DNA of 64,000 bases from an uncultured Clostridia bacterium (GCA_947627345.1 CANQVS010000011.1:1-64000), one strand, 5' to 3'; counted from the stretch's first letter, positions 21,922 to 31,650 are shown. Notes: generated by a model from the sequence alone, not told the origin. Translations and numbers: made by a program.

Positions 21922-21998
21922 TGGTCGAGGTGACAGGACTTGAACCTGCGGCCTCTGCGTCCCGAACGCAGCGCTCTACCAAACTGAGCCACACCTCG
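21922..21998 (-). tRNA. tRNA-Pro (anticodon CGG)
   Basis: 77 bases with encoded CCA. The acceptor CGAGGTG pairs with CACCTCG, discriminator A; the D-loop has GGCTCAGTTTGGTAGAGC; the anticodon stem-loop CTGCG-TTCGGGA-CGCAG gives CGG; the T-arm reads GCAGG-TTCAAGT-CCTGT. All canonical. The 3' end appears again in an adjacent repeat. Confidence 0.95.
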
Positions 21999-22079
21999 AT
22001 TTATGTTCAACTTCGCTATTGTAACATAAAAGTTAAAATATTTCAATAGAATATATGAAATTATTTTTAGGAAAAAGTA

Positions 22080-22107
22080 TTGACAAATCCATTTTTTGTA
22101 ATATAAT
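22080..22107 (+). promoter_or_regulatory. Promoter of tRNA-Gln
   Basis: TTGACA, 16 bases, TATAAT, about 30 bases ahead of the tRNA 5' end. Consensus hexamers, as expected for a stable RNA. Confidence 0.8.
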
Positions 22108-22138
22108 TAATAATGCTGTACAAAATAGCTATAGACAT

Positions 22139-22212
22139 TGAGGAATAGTGTAACGGTAGCACGACAGACTCTGACTCTGTTTGTTGGGGTTCGAATCCCT
22201 ATTCCTCAGCCA
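22139..22212 (+). tRNA. tRNA-Gln (anticodon CTG)
   Basis: 74 bases with encoded CCA. The acceptor TGAGGAA pairs with TTCCTCA, discriminator G; D-loop GTAACGGTAGC; anticodon stem ACAGA-CTCTGAC-TCTGT gives CTG; T-arm loop GTTCGAATC. The usual TTG-decoding tRNA-Gln must be elsewhere. Confidence 0.94.
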
Positions 22213-22220
22213 TAAAAGAA

Positions 22221-22267
22221 AAACGCTGAATAAGCTTTAAAAGGTTTGTTTAGCGTTTTTTTAATTG
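22221..22267 (+). terminator. Terminator after tRNA-Gln
   Basis: AAACGCTGAATAA pairs with TTGTTTAGCGTTT, followed by a T-tract. From here to 22482 no feature is seen. Confidence 0.75.
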
Positions 22268-22482
22268 TTTTTAATAGCATATACGGATTTAACTTTAAGG
22301 AGATATCGTCATTAATACAGATAAAAGAAACTATAATAAAAACGCAGGAGAATGTAATACATTTATGTGTGAAAAAATCCGAACTTGTAAATATTTAGTT
22401 AGAATATATTGGTATTTTAAGCAGGTATAAAAGATAAAAAATAAAAACTCCGATAAAATTCTTGGATGAAAAGTTTAAATTT

Positions 22483-22515
22483 AAAAAGTCACAACATTGT
22501 AAGTTGTGACTTTTT
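22483..22515. terminator. Hairpin overlapping the pcrA promoter
   Basis: AAAAAGTCACAAC and GTTGTGACTTTTT with loop ATTGTAA. A bidirectional terminator shape. The right arm contains the -35 box of the pcrA promoter. Confidence 0.7.
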
Positions 22516-22532
22516 ACTATATATGATATAAT
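22504..22532 (+). promoter_or_regulatory. Promoter of pcrA
   Basis: TTGTGA, 17 bases, TATAAT, 33 bases before the start codon. The overlap with a hairpin arm is seen directly. Confidence 0.7.
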
Positions 22533-22565
22533 TTTTGTAAAAGATTTGAAGTAAAGGTAATTATT

Positions 22566-24791
22566 ATGGATATAAAAGAAAATTTTTCACATATGAATAA
22601 TATGCAGCAAAAAGCTGTTTTTTGCACAGAAGGACCGCTTTTAATTTTGGCGGGAGCAGGTTCGGGAAAGACTACTGTTTTAGTCAACCGAATTGCATAT
22701 ATTTTGCAAAGCGGTCTTTGCCGTCCGTGGCAGATTTTGGCGATTACTTTTACCAATAAGGCGGCAGGCGAGCTTAAAGAGCGTATTTTAAATGTTGTCC
22801 CCGAGGGCGGCGATGATATTTGGGCGGCGACGTTTCACTCAACCTGCGCGCGGATTTTAAGACGTTACGGTGACAGAATAGGATATTCAAGCCATTTTAC
22901 TGTTTATGATACAGCGGACCAGAAGAGTCTTATAAAAAGGACTATGAAACAACTTAATATTGACGAAAAACATTTGCTGATAAAAAGCGTTATTTCGGAA
23001 ATTTCAAAAGCCAAGGATAAAATGCATTCGCCCGAGTATATGCTCAAAAAATCCGAGGGGGATTTCAGAAAGGAACAAATTGCAAAAATTTATCAGATTT
23101 ATCAGTCAGAACTTAAAAACAGCGACGCTATGGACTTTGACGATATGCTTTGCAATACGGTAAAGCTTTTTGAGGAAAATCCCGATATACTTGATTATTA
23201 TCAAAATCTTTTTAAATATATTATGGTCGATGAGTATCAGGACACCAATAAGGTGCAGTATAAATTTGTTTCTATGCTTGCCGAAAAGTCAAAGAACATC
23301 TGCGTTGTGGGTGATGATGACCAAAGTATTTATAAATTCAGAGGAGCCACAATTGATAATATTCTATCCTTTGAGAGCCATTTTAAAAACGCAAAGGTTA
23401 TAAGGTTGGAGCAAAATTACCGCAGTACAAAAACTATTCTTAATGCGGCGAACAAGGTGATTGAAAATAACACCGCCCGTAAGGGTAAAACTCTGTGGAC
23501 GGAGAACAAAAGCGGAGATAAAATTCAGGTTTATACGGCGTTGTCCGAGAGGGAAGAGGCCTCCTATATCGCTCAGCAGATTCTCGACGGTGTAGCCTCG
23601 GGCAGAAAATTTTCTGATTTTGCCGTGCTGTACCGTATGAACGCGCAGTCAAACGCGATTGAAACCGCGCTGTCCAGAAGCGGAATACCCCACCGTATCA
23701 TCGGCGGACACCGTTTCTATGACCGTGAGGAAATCAAAGATATGACGGCTTATCTGAGGGTTATAGATAATCCGAACGATAATATCCGTCTTAACCGCAT
23801 AATCAATGTTCCGAAACGCGGAATCGGAAAGACCACAATGGACAGGGCAGGAGAAATTGCCGTTTTAAACGGACTAAGCGTTTACGATGTTATTTCCAAC
23901 GCCTCAGATTATCCCGAACTCTCAAGAGCTGTTAATAAATTCAAAGAGTTTGTTTCGCTTATAGATGGACTGCGCTCTGCCGAAATGAGCGGAGATTATT
24001 CTTTAGCGGAATTATATGAATTTATTTTGGAGCATACCGATTATAAAAATTATTTAAAAGCCGAAAAAGAAAATGCCGATGTCCGCATTGAAAATATCGA
24101 GGAATTAAAATCCAATATAATTAAATTTGAGGAGGAATACGGAGACGAGGCTTCGCTTTCAGCATTTCTTGAAGAAATTTCCCTCCAAACCGATATAGAC
24201 AATTACGATACAGAGGCAGATACAGCTGTTATGATGACCTTACATAGCGCAAAAGGACTTGAATTTCCTGTGGTATTTATTGCCGGAATGGAAGAGGGCG
24301 TTTTTCCATCAATTGCGATTTATTCAAATCCCGACGAGCTTAACGAGGAAAGACGTCTGGCATATGTGGGAATTACCCGTGCTAAAGAAAAGCTTTATCT
24401 TACAAAGACAAAGAGCAGAATGCTTTTCGGCTCAACTACCCATAACGCGAAATCTCGATTTTTAGATGAAATTCCCGATGAATTTATCACGAGTTCGGGT
24501 GAAAGAGATTTTACTGATTTTTCGAGCCTGAAGTACGGTTCTGATAAAGTTAATACAGATTCAAAACCGTCTTATAACTACAACAGCAAAATTGCTCCTT
24601 CATTTAAAAAACCGATAGCTAAATCAAATGTATCCTATAACGTAGGAGATAATGTTTTGCACAAGGTTTTCGGCAAAGGAATGGTAGTCAAGGCCGAAAA
24701 AATGGGTAACGATACAATGCTTGAAATCGTATTTGAAACTAAGGGAACAAAAACGCTTATGGCAAATTTCTGCAAAATGGAAAAAATATAA
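22566..24791 (+). CDS. pcrA: UvrD/PcrA-type superfamily 1 DNA helicase
   Basis: 741 residues, a 3'-5' DNA helicase for repair and plasmid or phage replication. Motif I GAGSGKTTVL (residue about 31), motif II VDEYQDTN, motif III GDDDQSIYKFRGA, motif IV QNYRSTKTIL, motif V/VI TLHSAKGLEFPVVF and AYVGITRAKEKL. The C-terminal 50 residues (VGDNVLHKVFGKGMVVKAEK...) form the Tudor-like RNA polymerase-interacting domain of Gram-positive PcrA. Full length. The ATG at 22566 is preceded by AAAGGTAATT. lemA follows after 57 bases. Confidence 0.96.
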   Translation: MDIKENFSHMNNMQQKAVFCTEGPLLILAGAGSGKTTVLVNRIAYILQSGLCRPWQILAITFTNKAAGELKERILNVVPEGGDDIWAATFHSTCARILRRYGDRIGYSSHFTVYDTADQKSLIKRTMKQLNIDEKHLLIKSVISEISKAKDKMHSPEYMLKKSEGDFRKEQIAKIYQIYQSELKNSDAMDFDDMLCNTVKLFEENPDILDYYQNLFKYIMVDEYQDTNKVQYKFVSMLAEKSKNICVVGDDDQSIYKFRGATIDNILSFESHFKNAKVIRLEQNYRSTKTILNAANKVIENNTARKGKTLWTENKSGDKIQVYTALSEREEASYIAQQILDGVASGRKFSDFAVLYRMNAQSNAIETALSRSGIPHRIIGGHRFYDREEIKDMTAYLRVIDNPNDNIRLNRIINVPKRGIGKTTMDRAGEIAVLNGLSVYDVISNASDYPELSRAVNKFKEFVSLIDGLRSAEMSGDYSLAELYEFILEHTDYKNYLKAEKENADVRIENIEELKSNIIKFEEEYGDEASLSAFLEEISLQTDIDNYDTEADTAVMMTLHSAKGLEFPVVFIAGMEEGVFPSIAIYSNPDELNEERRLAYVGITRAKEKLYLTKTKSRMLFGSTTHNAKSRFLDEIPDEFITSSGERDFTDFSSLKYGSDKVNTDSKPSYNYNSKIAPSFKKPIAKSNVSYNVGDNVLHKVFGKGMVVKAEKMGNDTMLEIVFETKGTKTLMANFCKMEKI

Positions 24792-24848
24792 TGTAAACAA
24801 CCCTTAAAACAAGGGTAAAATAAAATTAATTACAAAAGGAGAACAGAA

Positions 24849-25412
24849 ATGAGTACAGGTTTGATTGTCGGAATTATTATAGCCGTAATAGTAGTTTTAA
24901 TAATTTTATGGGTTGTGACTACCTATAATAAGCTGATTAAATTGAGGACACAATGCGAGGAAGGATTTTCCACAATGGACGTTTACCTGAAAAAACGTTT
25001 TGACCTTATCCCGAACCTTGTCAGCACGGTTAAGGGCTACGCAAAGCACGAGGCGGAAACTTTGGAGAAGGTAATGGAGGCAAGAAACTCAGGCGTTTCA
25101 AAAACGACCGAAGAACGTTTAAATGATGAAAATCAAATTTCGGGCGCTTTACGTCAGCTTTTTGCCGTAGCCGAAAACTATCCCAATCTTAAAGCTAATA
25201 CAAATTTCTTGGATTTACAGGGACAGCTTAAAGAAATCGAGCAGGATATAGCAAATTCCCGTAAGTACTATAACGGTTGCGTCAAAATTTTTAATACGAA
25301 ATGTATGACAATCCCCTCGAACATTATCGCTAATTTTGCTCACTTTGAGAAAAAGCCTATGTTTGAGGTTGACGATTCCGCAGAGAGAAATAACGTAAAA
25401 GTGGAGTTCTAA
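24849..25412 (+). CDS. lemA: LemA family membrane protein
   Basis: 187 residues: an N-terminal membrane helix (LIVGIIIAVIVVLIILWVVTTYNKL) and a helical-bundle domain with the family signature YLKKRFDLIPNLVSTVKGYAKHE and RKYYNGCVKIFN. The function is not established; LemA proteins usually pair with DUF2207 proteins, as here, where the next gene starts one base after its stop. It has an AAAGGAGAA ribosome binding site. Confidence 0.95.
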   Translation: MSTGLIVGIIIAVIVVLIILWVVTTYNKLIKLRTQCEEGFSTMDVYLKKRFDLIPNLVSTVKGYAKHEAETLEKVMEARNSGVSKTTEERLNDENQISGALRQLFAVAENYPNLKANTNFLDLQGQLKEIEQDIANSRKYYNGCVKIFNTKCMTIPSNIIANFAHFEKKPMFEVDDSAERNNVKVEF

Positions 25413-25413
25413 A

Positions 25414-27321
25414 ATGAAAAAGACAATCCGTTTAATTTCGACCATATTGATTATTGCCGTATTATGCTCACTCTTTGTAATAAAATTGGGCATAGAGGCC
25501 TCGGCAGACAGTGGTGGTTATACAATAAAAAGCCTGGATTTTAAAGGTGTAGTTCACGAAAATAACTCGGTTTCGGTAACAGAAACGCTTGATGTTAACT
25601 TTTATGAACAGCGCCACGGAATTTATCGCGCAATTCCGCTGACTATGTATGTCGGCGGTAAGGTTGCCGATTTGGACGAAACGCTTTTATACCGCAACTA
25701 TGTAACAGACGTGAATGTTTACGGCTATAATTTTGACGTGGAAGAAGAGGACGATTACTGCTATATTAAAATAGGAAGTGAGAATAAATACGTCGACGGC
25801 AATCAAAAATATGTAATCTCATATACCTATACGATGCCTGATGACAGGCTTGACACAACCGACTTTCTTTTTTATTCTGTGTTAGGCGACAAGACAGGCA
25901 CGGCCATTAATAATTTTAAATTTAACGTTAAGTTCGATAAAGCGCTTCCCAAAAAATCACGCGATAATCTGAAAATCTTCAGCGGTTCAAGCGGGACTGA
26001 GGAAAACAGCTTAGGCGCTGAGTGTAAAGTCAGAGAAAACAGTATTTCAGGTGAGGTTAATGATATTCCGCCTTACTGCGCTGTTACGCTTTTTACAAAG
26101 CTTAAGCAGGGATATTTTACAGGAACAAAAACCGTATCGCCGATTCCTATGCTAATATCTCTAACGCTTCTTTTGTGTGTAGTTTTAGTTACAATTGTTC
26201 TTGCCCTTAAAACAAAGCACTACGAGCCTGTACAAACAGTAGAATTTTATCCTCCGGACGGGATAAGCAGTGCGGAGGTCGGTACTATTATTGACGAAAA
26301 GGTTGATGATATTGACCTTATGTCGCTCATACCGTGGTGGGCGCAAAAAGGCTATATAACAATTGAGGAGGTAGGGGAGAAACGTAAAAAACATCTTGTA
26401 CTCCATAAGAAGAACGAGCTTCCTCAGAATTCGCCTGATTACCAGAAAAATCTCTTTAGCGCTTTTTTCGCGGAGAGCAACGATTGCGACCTGAGAGATT
26501 TAAAACTAAGCTTTGCAAAACGTTTTACATCAGCAAAGGATTCCTTAAACGGACTGTACAGCGGAGAAAAAAGTCTTTCTGTCGGATACGGAAAAGCAGT
26601 TTTAATGACATTTTTAATATCAATTTCACTCTTTTTATCCCTTGCTTTCAGCAGTGTGATTTCAACCTTTGAAAACTTGATTTTAGCAGTATTTGCCACA
26701 TTGCCTGTATTTCTTTTCGGCCTTATGACAACGTACGGTTTGCGTAAAGGGTTTAAAAAGCTAAGCGGAAAAATTTTATACGGTTTTATAAGTCTTTTTC
26801 TGCTTGCAATTTCGGTTGCATTAACATATTCTTGCTCAATAAATTGCGTGTTGCCAATGTATGTGCCGTTTATTGCTTTAGGACTTGCAACAGCGGGTAT
26901 TATTTTCTCTACAAGAATTATAGCGGACACCGAATACCGTGTTCAAATGCTTGGAAAACTCTTAGGACTTAAAAACTTTATCGAAACAGCCGAGCTTGAC
27001 AGACTTAGAATGATGACAGAGGAAAATCCTTATTATTACTATGATATCCTCCCTTACGCTATGGTTTTCGGACTTGTGGATAAGTGGGCTAAAGCGTTTA
27101 CCAATATAAAAGTCGATATTCCTTACTGGTACACCCGTTATGACACTATGACCGTATGGGAGTTAATGTACCTCAACAGAATGTTGACAACGGAAATACA
27201 CGAGCCTATCAGCCGTATTAACTCTCAGGCGGCGGCTAAGGCGATGGCGTCCGCGTCAACAAGCTCGAGCGGAGGTTTCTCCGGCGGAGGAGGCGGAGGC
27301 GGAGGCTTCGGAAGCTGGTAA
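25414..27321 (+). CDS. DUF2207 (YciQ-like) membrane protein
   Basis: 635 residues: signal peptide (to about 32, ASADSGG), an extracellular beta-domain (about 33-235, VTETLDVNFYEQRHGIYRAIPL), a membrane helix (about 245-265), a cytoplasmic winged region (LMSLIPWWAQKGYITIEE), a cluster of membrane segments (385-500), a second cytoplasmic domain (YDILPYAMVFGLVDKWAKAF) and a serine/glycine-rich end with eight consecutive glycines before FGSW. This is the standard DUF2207 layout, and its neighbour LemA is the usual partner. The role is unknown, possibly envelope stress. Confidence 0.92.
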   Translation: MKKTIRLISTILIIAVLCSLFVIKLGIEASADSGGYTIKSLDFKGVVHENNSVSVTETLDVNFYEQRHGIYRAIPLTMYVGGKVADLDETLLYRNYVTDVNVYGYNFDVEEEDDYCYIKIGSENKYVDGNQKYVISYTYTMPDDRLDTTDFLFYSVLGDKTGTAINNFKFNVKFDKALPKKSRDNLKIFSGSSGTEENSLGAECKVRENSISGEVNDIPPYCAVTLFTKLKQGYFTGTKTVSPIPMLISLTLLLCVVLVTIVLALKTKHYEPVQTVEFYPPDGISSAEVGTIIDEKVDDIDLMSLIPWWAQKGYITIEEVGEKRKKHLVLHKKNELPQNSPDYQKNLFSAFFAESNDCDLRDLKLSFAKRFTSAKDSLNGLYSGEKSLSVGYGKAVLMTFLISISLFLSLAFSSVISTFENLILAVFATLPVFLFGLMTTYGLRKGFKKLSGKILYGFISLFLLAISVALTYSCSINCVLPMYVPFIALGLATAGIIFSTRIIADTEYRVQMLGKLLGLKNFIETAELDRLRMMTEENPYYYYDILPYAMVFGLVDKWAKAFTNIKVDIPYWYTRYDTMTVWELMYLNRMLTTEIHEPISRINSQAAAKAMASASTSSSGGFSGGGGGGGGFGSW

Positions 27322-27359
27322 TAATAAGAGATAAAAGCTATATTAAAAACAAAACAGAT

Positions 27360-27392
27360 TAAAAAACAGGCATCTTAATGATGCCTGTTTTT
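27360..27392. terminator. Bidirectional terminator between the DUF2207 gene and the convergent gene
   Basis: AAAAAACAGGCATC, loop TTAA, GATGCCTGTTTTTT. It serves both convergent transcripts. Confidence 0.85.
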
Positions 27393-27414
27393 TAAAAGAA
27401 ATTATATAAAGCTT

Positions 27415-28293
27415 TTATTCTTTTATTCTCTCAAATTCATATCCCGAAAAAGTTATTTTGTTACTGTCATTACCTGTAACATATTTACAATCCATTGTTT
27501 TTTCGCTTTGGTCAACATATGAAATAACAATATTGTTTTTCTTTGTGTCAACCGTATATGTTCCTTTGACTATAAGCTGACCCATTTGGTCAAGTTCGCA
27601 GGTGCCGTCCTCGTTAAATGTATAAGTAAGATTGTCTTTCGCGTCGTTCCATTTGCCTGTGATTTTTTTATTCGGTTTAAATTTTTTGTCAACCTTAATT
27701 TCAGGCACAACTTTGTTGGCGCTGTTGAATTTTACTGGATTTCCGTTGCTTGTTAACGTGAGTGTTCTGCCCGTAATAGCGTTACCCTCGACATCTACGT
27801 CAAATGTTCCAACAACTATGTAAGATATTGCAATACTGACTTTGTTGCTCTGCTGGTCTGTTGTTGAGGAATCATCGTTTGCGTAACTCCAAGTACCTCT
27901 TAATTCAAGCGAACCTAATGAGATTGACGCGGTACCGTCATTGTTAAATGTAAAATATCTGATATCTTTATTGTTTTGGGTTGTCGCCTCATCACCTGTC
28001 GCAGTAGGTGCCTCAACCCAAGTTCCTACAATGCTGTTATTAAAGAAGAAGAAATAAGCCGCTCCCGCGAGAATAGCAACAATGAAAATACACGCAGCAA
28101 TAATAATCGGGGTTTGAATTTTTTTAGTCTTTTTTTCATTAATAGATTTGTCAGCTTGATTTTCAGATTCTAAAGTTGTATTTAAGGATTCGCCGTCAAC
28201 ATCAATTTTATCGGCTTGTTCAATATTATCCTTAATTTTTTCATCAGTTTCAGCCTCAGCGGAAGGCTGTTCAATCTTTTCAAAATCTTCCAT
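27415..28293 (-). CDS. Single-pass membrane protein with two lipocalin-like/DUF5640-type repeats
   Basis: 292 residues: an acidic cytoplasmic region (1-60), one membrane helix (about 68-88, IIIAACIFIVAILAGAAYFFF), and an external part with two similar modules, SIVGTWVEAP...RYFTFNNDGTASISLG...GTWSYA and KITGKWNDA...TYTFNEDGTCELD...GTYTVD. Each matches the G-x-W...FxxDGT...GxY pattern of DUF5640/lipocalin-like domains. No enzymatic motif. It has an AAGGAGGTATCACA start signal. The role is unknown. Confidence 0.72.
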   Translation of the reverse strand: MEDFEKIEQPSAEAETDEKIKDNIEQADKIDVDGESLNTTLESENQADKSINEKKTKKIQTPIIIAACIFIVAILAGAAYFFFFNNSIVGTWVEAPTATGDEATTQNNKDIRYFTFNNDGTASISLGSLELRGTWSYANDDSSTTDQQSNKVSIAISYIVVGTFDVDVEGNAITGRTLTLTSNGNPVKFNSANKVVPEIKVDKKFKPNKKITGKWNDAKDNLTYTFNEDGTCELDQMGQLIVKGTYTVDTKKNNIVISYVDQSEKTMDCKYVTGNDSNKITFSGYEFERIKE

Positions 28294-28494
28294 TGTGATA
28301 CCTCCTTAAATATCTCATTAATGATACTATATTTTATAGTAAAAATCAAGATTTTTGTTAAAATTGTAAAAATAAGAATAAAATTACAATTTAATTCAAT
28401 AAAATAATTGAAAAGAAATTGCTTTTGTGATATAGTAAACTTGTTGTTTTATGTGGTATTATTACGTTGACATAATATGTCAGGAGGTAATTTT

Positions 28495-30213
28495 ATGGAT
28501 TTTATGGAGAGTTATAAGCTTTGGCTTGATAAGGCGGTAGAGGATAAGAATTTAATTGAAGAGTTAAAAAGTATTGAAGATGACGATAAAGAAATTTACG
28601 AGCGTTTCTACAGAAGTCTTGAGTTTGGAACCGCGGGACTTCGAGGAGTATTAGGAGCAGGAACAAACAGAATGAATATTTATGTAGTGCGTCAGGCGAC
28701 TCAAGGCTTGGCAAACTACGTTATTAAGAAATATAAAAAAGGCGCGGTCGCGATTTCCCACGACAGCCGTATTAATGCTGATTTATTTATGAATGAGGCG
28801 GCTAAAGTGTTAGCCGCAAACGGAATAAAGGTTTATATTACAAGAGAACTGCAACCTACTCCCGTGCTTTCATATCTCGTAAGATATTTTAAATGTCAGG
28901 CGGGTATTATGATTACAGCAAGCCACAATCCCGCTAAGTACAACGGATATAAAGCATATGGCGAGGATGGGTGTCAGATGACAGACATTGCGGCAGGCGC
29001 TGTATATGACGAAATCTGCAAGCTTGATATGTTCAGCGACGTTAAAACTATGGATTTAAACGAGGCTGTTGAAAGCGGACTTGTCGAGTATGTGGATGAC
29101 GATGTTTATACAAGCTATATTGAACAGGTTAAAAAACAGCAGGTTAACCCCGGAATTTGTAAAGGTGCCGATTTAAAAGTTGTATATACTCCGCTTAACG
29201 GATGCGGTAATAAACTTGTTCGCCGTATTCTTAAAGAAATCGGAGTTGAAGATGTTTCAATAGTTAAGGAGCAGGAGCTTCCCGATGGTAATTTTACAAC
29301 TTGTCCTTACCCAAACCCCGAGAATAAAGAGGCTTTGATGAAAGGATTGGAGCTTTGTGAAAAACTTCAGCCCGACCTCCTTTTAGCAACGGACCCTGAC
29401 GCTGACCGTGTTGGTATTGCCGTTAAGGATTATGACGGAAGCTACCGTCTTATAACAGGTAATGAGAACGGTATTATGCTGACCGAATATATACTTTCCG
29501 CCCGAAAAGCCAACGGAACTTTACCTGAAAAACCTGTCGTAGTTAAGACGATTGTTTCAACTAAACTCGTTGAAAAGCTTTGTGAAAAGTATAACGTAGA
29601 ACTTAAAAACGTACTTACAGGGTTTAAATATATAGGAGAAGTTATCCTCGGACTTGAAAAGAAAGGCGAGGAGGATAACTATTTATTTGGCTTTGAGGAA
29701 AGCTACGGATATCTTGCAGGTTCTTATGTAAGAGATAAAGACGCCGTTGTCGCTTCTATGCTCATATGCGAGATGGCGGCTACGTTTAAGAAACAGGGAA
29801 AAACTCTGGCTGAAGTAATTGACGGACTTTACGAGGAGTACGGTTACTACAAGAATACAACCCTCTCGTTTGAGTTTGAGGGCTCCGAGGGAATGCATAA
29901 AATGTCTGAAATTATGAGCAAAATACGCGAAAATGTCCCCTCTGAAATTGCAGGATATAACGTGGTTAAAACTGCTGACTATTGTCAGAGTATTGAAAAG
30001 AATATTGTTACAGGCGAGGAAAAGACAATTGACCTGCCTAAATCAAACGTACTTCAATATAATCTTGAGGCCGAAAATATGGTTATCGTCCGCCCGAGCG
30101 GTACAGAGCCAAAAATTAAAATTTATCTCACCGCAGTAGGAAAAGATAAAGATGAAGCAGAGAAAATTACCTCAAAGCTTGAAAATTCAATAAAATCAAT
30201 CTTGGGAGTATAA
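28495..30213 (+). CDS. Phosphoglucomutase/phosphomannomutase (alpha-D-phosphohexomutase)
   Basis: 572 residues. Interconverts glucose 1- and 6-phosphate (or mannose phosphates). The active-site serine loop is MITASHNPAKYNGYK, the metal loop LLATDPDADRVGIAV, the sugar-binding loop FGFEESYGYL (here in LFGFEESYG) and the phosphate loop VIVRPSGTEPKIKIY. The start at 28495 has AGGAGG seven bases upstream; an earlier ATG six codons before overlaps that site. It resembles B. subtilis PgcA in length and motifs. A terminator follows. Confidence 0.95.
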   Translation: MDFMESYKLWLDKAVEDKNLIEELKSIEDDDKEIYERFYRSLEFGTAGLRGVLGAGTNRMNIYVVRQATQGLANYVIKKYKKGAVAISHDSRINADLFMNEAAKVLAANGIKVYITRELQPTPVLSYLVRYFKCQAGIMITASHNPAKYNGYKAYGEDGCQMTDIAAGAVYDEICKLDMFSDVKTMDLNEAVESGLVEYVDDDVYTSYIEQVKKQQVNPGICKGADLKVVYTPLNGCGNKLVRRILKEIGVEDVSIVKEQELPDGNFTTCPYPNPENKEALMKGLELCEKLQPDLLLATDPDADRVGIAVKDYDGSYRLITGNENGIMLTEYILSARKANGTLPEKPVVVKTIVSTKLVEKLCEKYNVELKNVLTGFKYIGEVILGLEKKGEEDNYLFGFEESYGYLAGSYVRDKDAVVASMLICEMAATFKKQGKTLAEVIDGLYEEYGYYKNTTLSFEFEGSEGMHKMSEIMSKIRENVPSEIAGYNVVKTADYCQSIEKNIVTGEEKTIDLPKSNVLQYNLEAENMVIVRPSGTEPKIKIYLTAVGKDKDEAEKITSKLENSIKSILGV

Positions 30214-30235
30214 ATATTTTAATATTTAATATAAA

Positions 30236-30269
30236 AACGGAAAGATAAACTTTTGCTTATCTTTCCGTT
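30236..30269. terminator. Terminator between the phosphohexomutase and dockerin genes
   Basis: AACGGAAAGATAA, loop, TTATCTTTCCGTT, then TATATTATTTTAT. Confidence 0.8.
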
Positions 30270-30301
30270 ATATTATTTTATGATATTAAAATAATATAAA
30301 A

Positions 30302-31597
30302 TTACATTTTTTGTGCGCATAAAACTAAATCCGCATTACTGATTTTACCGTCGCCGTTTAAATTGCCCGCAAGTCTAAAGGTGCCTTTTAGCTTAGAGGT
30401 ATTTAACAAATGATAAAACAACGCATTTGTATCGCGGGAGTTTACATTTCCCTCGCCTGTAACATCGCCTCTTACTATAAATCTATATTTTAAGACGGTT
30501 TTACCTTTGCTGAATTCAACTTGCATATTTGTACCGATTTTACCGCTTTTTCTATCGCCGAAGCTTATTTCATATCCGCCATAACTGATTTTATTTTTAA
30601 ATACCGCTATTGTTGTTCCGTTGTCAACATAAATATATTTTTTATTATGTATAAATGCATTGAGATTTAAAGAACCCGATGAAACATTGTTATTTTCTGC
30701 ATCATATTTGGGAAAAGCTTTGGACTGTGAAACAGTTTCACACATATATTTGTCTCGTAACTGATTTATTATCGCAATTTTATTTTTAAAAGTGCTTATC
30801 GCATATATAACATCGTCGCAATCATAGCTTCCTACATAAACTCCACTGTTTTTATTATAAGCATAGAGAGTATTCCCCGAAAAGCTCACAAGATAATTTT
30901 TAGTTTCTGCAACATTAAAAAATCCGCGTTTTCCTATATTCAAAATTTTAGAAACACCATTTGAAACCTTATATACATTACCGCTGTAGTCGCCGAAGTA
31001 GTCTTCGGAAATTTTATAAATAAGGCATTCACCTTGGTTGTTTGCAAGGATTGAATGTGATGATGAAGTGAGTTTATAAAATCCCTTGTTGTTTGATGCG
31101 AGAGTATAACCTTTAAACGGTATAATATAATAAAAAGTTGTTGAGGGTGTGTAAATCTGTTTGCCGGATTTATTGTAAACCTGTACTTTATCTTTCGAGT
31201 TTATAACATAAATATTTTCATTTTTATCTAAAGACAGCATAGTGGAGCTGTTAACATTAATATTATGTAACAATATTTCCTTGCTTGAAGATGCGTTTTT
31301 TATGATATAAAGAATACAGGTGTTTTTGATTTTTGGGTTTTCAACTAATACATATGCTTTTTTATTGTAAATACAACAGGTCCTTAATTGATTGTTAAAG
31401 CTGTAGCTGTAACTGCTTTGAGTAGGAACAAGCTGTGAAACGCTCAGATTACTTTCACTGTACTGAGCTATATAAACTCCGTTTTTATCGCAGTATATTT
31501 TCTTTGTAGCGTATCCTGATGAAGAAACTGAATATATAGAGATTGAAACTAATAAAGCCGTTATTATAAAAGCAGTAAAACTGATTTTCGTTTTCAT
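30302..31597 (-). CDS. Secreted dockerin-containing protein with a propeller-like N-terminal region
   Basis: 431 residues starting at ATG 31597 (AAGGGTTTAGAT before it); an earlier in-frame ATG has no signal. The signal peptide is MKTKISFTAFIITALLVSIS. Residues 30-330 are repeating short beta motifs (YVLVENPKIKNTCIL, NIYVINSKDKVQVYN, KNYLVSFSGNTLYAYN), suggesting a beta-propeller. The C-terminal 65 residues are a type I dockerin: RGDVTGEGNVNSRDTNALFY and AGNLNGDGKISNADLVLCAQ, two calcium-binding loops. It would dock on a cohesin. No catalytic domain is seen. Confidence 0.8.
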   Translation of the reverse strand: MKTKISFTAFIITALLVSISIYSVSSSGYATKKIYCDKNGVYIAQYSESNLSVSQLVPTQSSYSYSFNNQLRTCCIYNKKAYVLVENPKIKNTCILYIIKNASSSKEILLHNINVNSSTMLSLDKNENIYVINSKDKVQVYNKSGKQIYTPSTTFYYIIPFKGYTLASNNKGFYKLTSSSHSILANNQGECLIYKISEDYFGDYSGNVYKVSNGVSKILNIGKRGFFNVAETKNYLVSFSGNTLYAYNKNSGVYVGSYDCDDVIYAISTFKNKIAIINQLRDKYMCETVSQSKAFPKYDAENNNVSSGSLNLNAFIHNKKYIYVDNGTTIAVFKNKISYGGYEISFGDRKSGKIGTNMQVEFSKGKTVLKYRFIVRGDVTGEGNVNSRDTNALFYHLLNTSKLKGTFRLAGNLNGDGKISNADLVLCAQKM

Positions 31598-31611
31598 ATC
31601 TAAACCCTTAA

Positions 31612-31645
31612 AATAAAAGGCTGTATCAAATTGATACAGCCAAAA
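31612..31645 (-). terminator. Terminator of yebC
   Basis: GGCTGTATCAA and TTGATACAGCC with T-rich flanks; on the minus strand CTTTTATTTT follows. Confidence 0.8.
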
Positions 31646-31650
31646 GTTTA

